From Coprobacillus sp. (GTDB lineage Bacteria > Bacillota_I > Bacilli_A > RFN20 > CAG-826), in the NCBI GenBank assembly GCA_021203745.1, contig JAJQAP010000078.1, positions 1 to 16,995 on the forward strand: a DNA stretch of 16,995 bases, read 5' to 3'. This document shows positions 15,534 through 16,995 of this stretch, piece after piece. Position 1 is the stretch's first letter. The number at the start of each line of letters is the position of its first letter. The notes beneath the pieces were generated by a model. It ran no database searches. It was not told where the DNA came from and saw only the letters and a program-made list of their open reading frames with translations. The position numbers and the translations under genes were made by a program.

Positions 15534-16642
15534 ACCTTATATCCTTTTGCCCTGTATATCTCATCAAGTGAGTCTGTTGAAATCATTACAGTCCTCGTTA
15601 GTCTATCAAAGAGTGTCTGATTATACTGACTGAAGAGCATCATAATTAAAGATGCTAATATAATTAGTAAAGAAATACCACTTAATATCATAAACTGTCC
15701 ACTTCCTAGACCAAAGAGATAGTTAAAGTTTACCGTTGGCCAGGGAATAAACATAATAAAGACAAGATTACACACCATCGAGAAGATTGATTGAATTGCT
15801 ACTTCTCCTTTTTTTAATAGATACAGGTTATTTATCCCGATTCTTTCTGTATGCAGCACCATCATGGTGATTGTCTTTCCGTTATGGTTACATAATGGGA
15901 TTATAAGGAAACAGACGATAGAACAGAGAAAGAAACTAATGTAGGTCGCAAGCACTATCATGTTATCGCAATAGGCAACTAGATAGGCTAGTCTATCATC
16001 TACTTCATTATAAGAGAGTCCATTCCAGTATAAGTCGTTAACCGCGATATCCCCAATCATCTCATCAAAGGCAACATTAAAGAAAACGTCTATTATATCT
16101 TCATATAGTGTTTCCGCCTCATTCGATGGAGAATCACCTATTCGATAAAAAGACATGAGTAGTTCTTGATAGTAAGGAAGGAGACTAACAGTTGTTCCTT
16201 CCACTACAAAGTAATCTGACTCTCGATAAACATCTAGATATGCCTCTTGATCTTCTCTTATATCTATATAATAGTTATAGAATATCTCATACTGAGAACC
16301 TTCACCTGTGGTGTAATATTCAATAAACTTTTCTGCGGTGTAATACATTGAGGTGGTTAAATAGGTTTTCTCACTATCATTTTCATAATATAGAAGATTA
16401 TTCCCTCTTAATATATCAGCGATATCTTCTGTTCTATCATACATCTCATCGGTTTTATCATTATACGAGGAAGCAGCTTTTGTAATAGGCATCACAGCGA
16501 TATTCATGATAAGCATACACATAATGAGATTGACAAATAGATCACCTAAAAAGATAAGGATTCTTCTTCCTCTTTTAAGGGGTGTAATGTTTATTTCATT
16601 AGATCTAGTGTCAGATCCATATTTATCATAGATTTCTTCCAT
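15530..16642 (-). CDS. RDD-like membrane protein with large external loop (first of pair)
   Basis: 370 residues, a diverged paralogue of the next gene. The N-terminal RRILIFLGDLFVNLI (Arg27, Asp34) matches the RDD TM1 pattern. A loop of about 170 residues (about 52-225) follows, then hydrophobic segments at about 226-250, 282-300 and 312-336, with NGKTITMMVLHTERI and NQTLFDRLTRTVMI corresponding to the later RDD blocks. Similarity is weaker than in the partner. The ATG at 16642 has no usable Shine-Dalgarno. A stop codon occurs just upstream in frame, and a good promoter ends 7 nt before the ATG, so a leaderless mRNA is likely. Its role is unknown. Confidence 0.75.
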   Translation of the reverse strand: MEEIYDKYGSDTRSNEINITPLKRGRRILIFLGDLFVNLIMCMLIMNIAVMPITKAASSYNDKTDEMYDRTEDIADILRGNNLLYYENDSEKTYLTTSMYYTAEKFIEYYTTGEGSQYEIFYNYYIDIREDQEAYLDVYRESDYFVVEGTTVSLLPYYQELLMSFYRIGDSPSNEAETLYEDIIDVFFNVAFDEMIGDIAVNDLYWNGLSYNEVDDRLAYLVAYCDNMIVLATYISFFLCSIVCFLIIPLCNHNGKTITMMVLHTERIGINNLYLLKKGEVAIQSIFSMVCNLVFIMFIPWPTVNFNYLFGLGSGQFMILSGISLLIILASLIMMLFSQYNQTLFDRLTRTVMISTDSLDEIYRAKGYKV

Positions 16643-16649
16643 AAGTTAA

Positions 16650-16678
16650 ATTGTATATTTCCTGAGGCGTATTTTCAA
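16650..16678 (-). promoter_or_regulatory. Promoter of the RDD gene pair
   Basis: Minus strand: -35 TTGAAA (16678-16673), 17-bp spacer, -10 TACAAT (16655-16650). Seven nt separate the -10 from the ATG at 16642, which puts the expected start site at the start codon. The -35 is only 3 bp from the -35 of the divergent gene. Confidence 0.65.
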
Positions 16679-16681
16679 TTT

Positions 16682-16710
16682 TTGCTTTATATAAAACAAT
16701 GTGATATTTT
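16682..16710 (+). promoter_or_regulatory. Promoter of the divergent membrane-protein gene
   Basis: Plus strand: weak -35 TTGCTT (16682-16687), 17-bp spacer, extended -10 TGA-TATTTT (TG at 16702-16703, hexamer 16705-16710). It ends 6 nt before the ATG at 16717. The match is weaker than for the opposite promoter. Confidence 0.4.
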
Positions 16711-16716
16711 AAAATA

Positions 16717-16995
16717 ATGGGACAAGATAAAGGTAAATCTAAAGAAAAAAAACAATACGCAAAGTATCCTTTTTTGTTTGTGGTCTGCTCTATTTCATTT
16801 GGTTTTACAATTATAGAGATTGTTTTTTTAATCTTTTCTAGTGTCTTGCCAATCTTTTTATGCATTATCACCATACCACTTCTTTTAATTGTGTTAATAA
16901 TAAGTATAGTCATGACGTGTATTAAAAGAATGCATTGGATTGTTCCACTTCTAATTGCTATCCTCTTTCTTACCTGGTTATATGTTTTAATTGCC
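16717..16995 (+). CDS. N-terminal part of a polytopic membrane protein, cut by window edge
   Basis: The only plus-strand gene. I read 93 codons from the ATG at 16717, all open to the last base. A short lysine-rich cytoplasmic start (MGQDKGKSKEKKQYAKYP) leads into hydrophobic helices at about 19-43, 44-66 and 73-92. No catalytic motif is visible in this part, and the family cannot be named. There is no Shine-Dalgarno; the promoter position would make the mRNA leaderless. The divergent partner is the RDD pair, with a 74-bp shared promoter region. A reverse reading frame over the same stretch lacks membrane-protein or other gene-like features and overlaps the RDD start, so this direction is preferred. 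Confidence 0.65.
   Translation, partial: MGQDKGKSKEKKQYAKYPFLFVVCSISFGFTIIEIVFLIFSSVLPIFLCIITIPLLLIVLIISIVMTCIKRMHWIVPLLIAILFLTWLYVLIA

Noticed and set aside
16626..16913. 95-codon minus-strand reading frame opposite the plus-strand membrane gene
   Set aside because: It overlaps the RDD gene start, covers that gene's promoter, and has no family-like features, while the opposite strand reads as a normal membrane protein to the window edge.
1..16995. CRISPR arrays, insertion sequences, phage genes, tRNA or rRNA
   Set aside because: No regularly spaced repeats, transposase or integrase motifs, terminal inverted repeats, or tRNA-like cloverleaf with CCA was seen on either strand by eye.

Overview
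The window (about 17 kb, AT-rich) looks like a chromosomal segment of an uncultured low-GC Firmicutes/Bacilli lineage near the Mollicutes, such as a gut relative of Acholeplasma or Erysipelotrichales. The evidence is lipoprotein signal peptides, Gram-positive Shine-Dalgarno sequences, TTGAAA-17-TAxAAT promoters, and a transporter whose gene set resembles a Mycoplasma locus. The standard code applies: the long genes are uninterrupted, and one gene ends in TGA within an ATGA overlap. The organism assignment is inference. No tRNA, rRNA, CRISPR array or mobile element was seen.

Layout. All genes but one are on the minus strand, so transcription runs from high to low coordinates. At the right edge a truncated plus-strand membrane-protein gene diverges from a pair of overlapping RDD-family genes (16642 to 14460). 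A promoter at about 14322-14350 then starts a nine-gene run: a 719-aa membrane-anchored protein of unknown family, an ABC ATPase with a large internal insertion, two binding-protein-dependent permeases, two tandem paralogous solute-binding lipoproteins, a surface staphylococcal-nuclease-type lipoprotein, a small zinc-ribbon membrane protein, and a lipoprotein with a duplicated Cys/Tyr-rich domain. A hairpin terminator (1274-1309) closes the run. A 5'-nucleotidase-type lipoprotein gene follows, with its own promoter, and runs off the left edge.

How the genes may work together (inference). The nuclease would cut extracellular nucleic acid, the binding proteins and permeases would import products powered by the unusual ATPase, and the nucleotidase would remove phosphate from nucleotides at the cell surface. 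The nuclease/ATPase/permease set resembles the Mycoplasma MG186-MG189 (MPN133-MPN136) neighbourhood as I recall it. The same modules, SNase, OB-like and 5'-nucleotidase, are fused in Bacillus YhcR. The most novel-looking parts are the 719-aa protein, the roughly 270-residue ATPase insert, the duplicated lipoprotein domain, the RDD proteins with very large external loops, and promoters placed so that several mRNAs would be leaderless.
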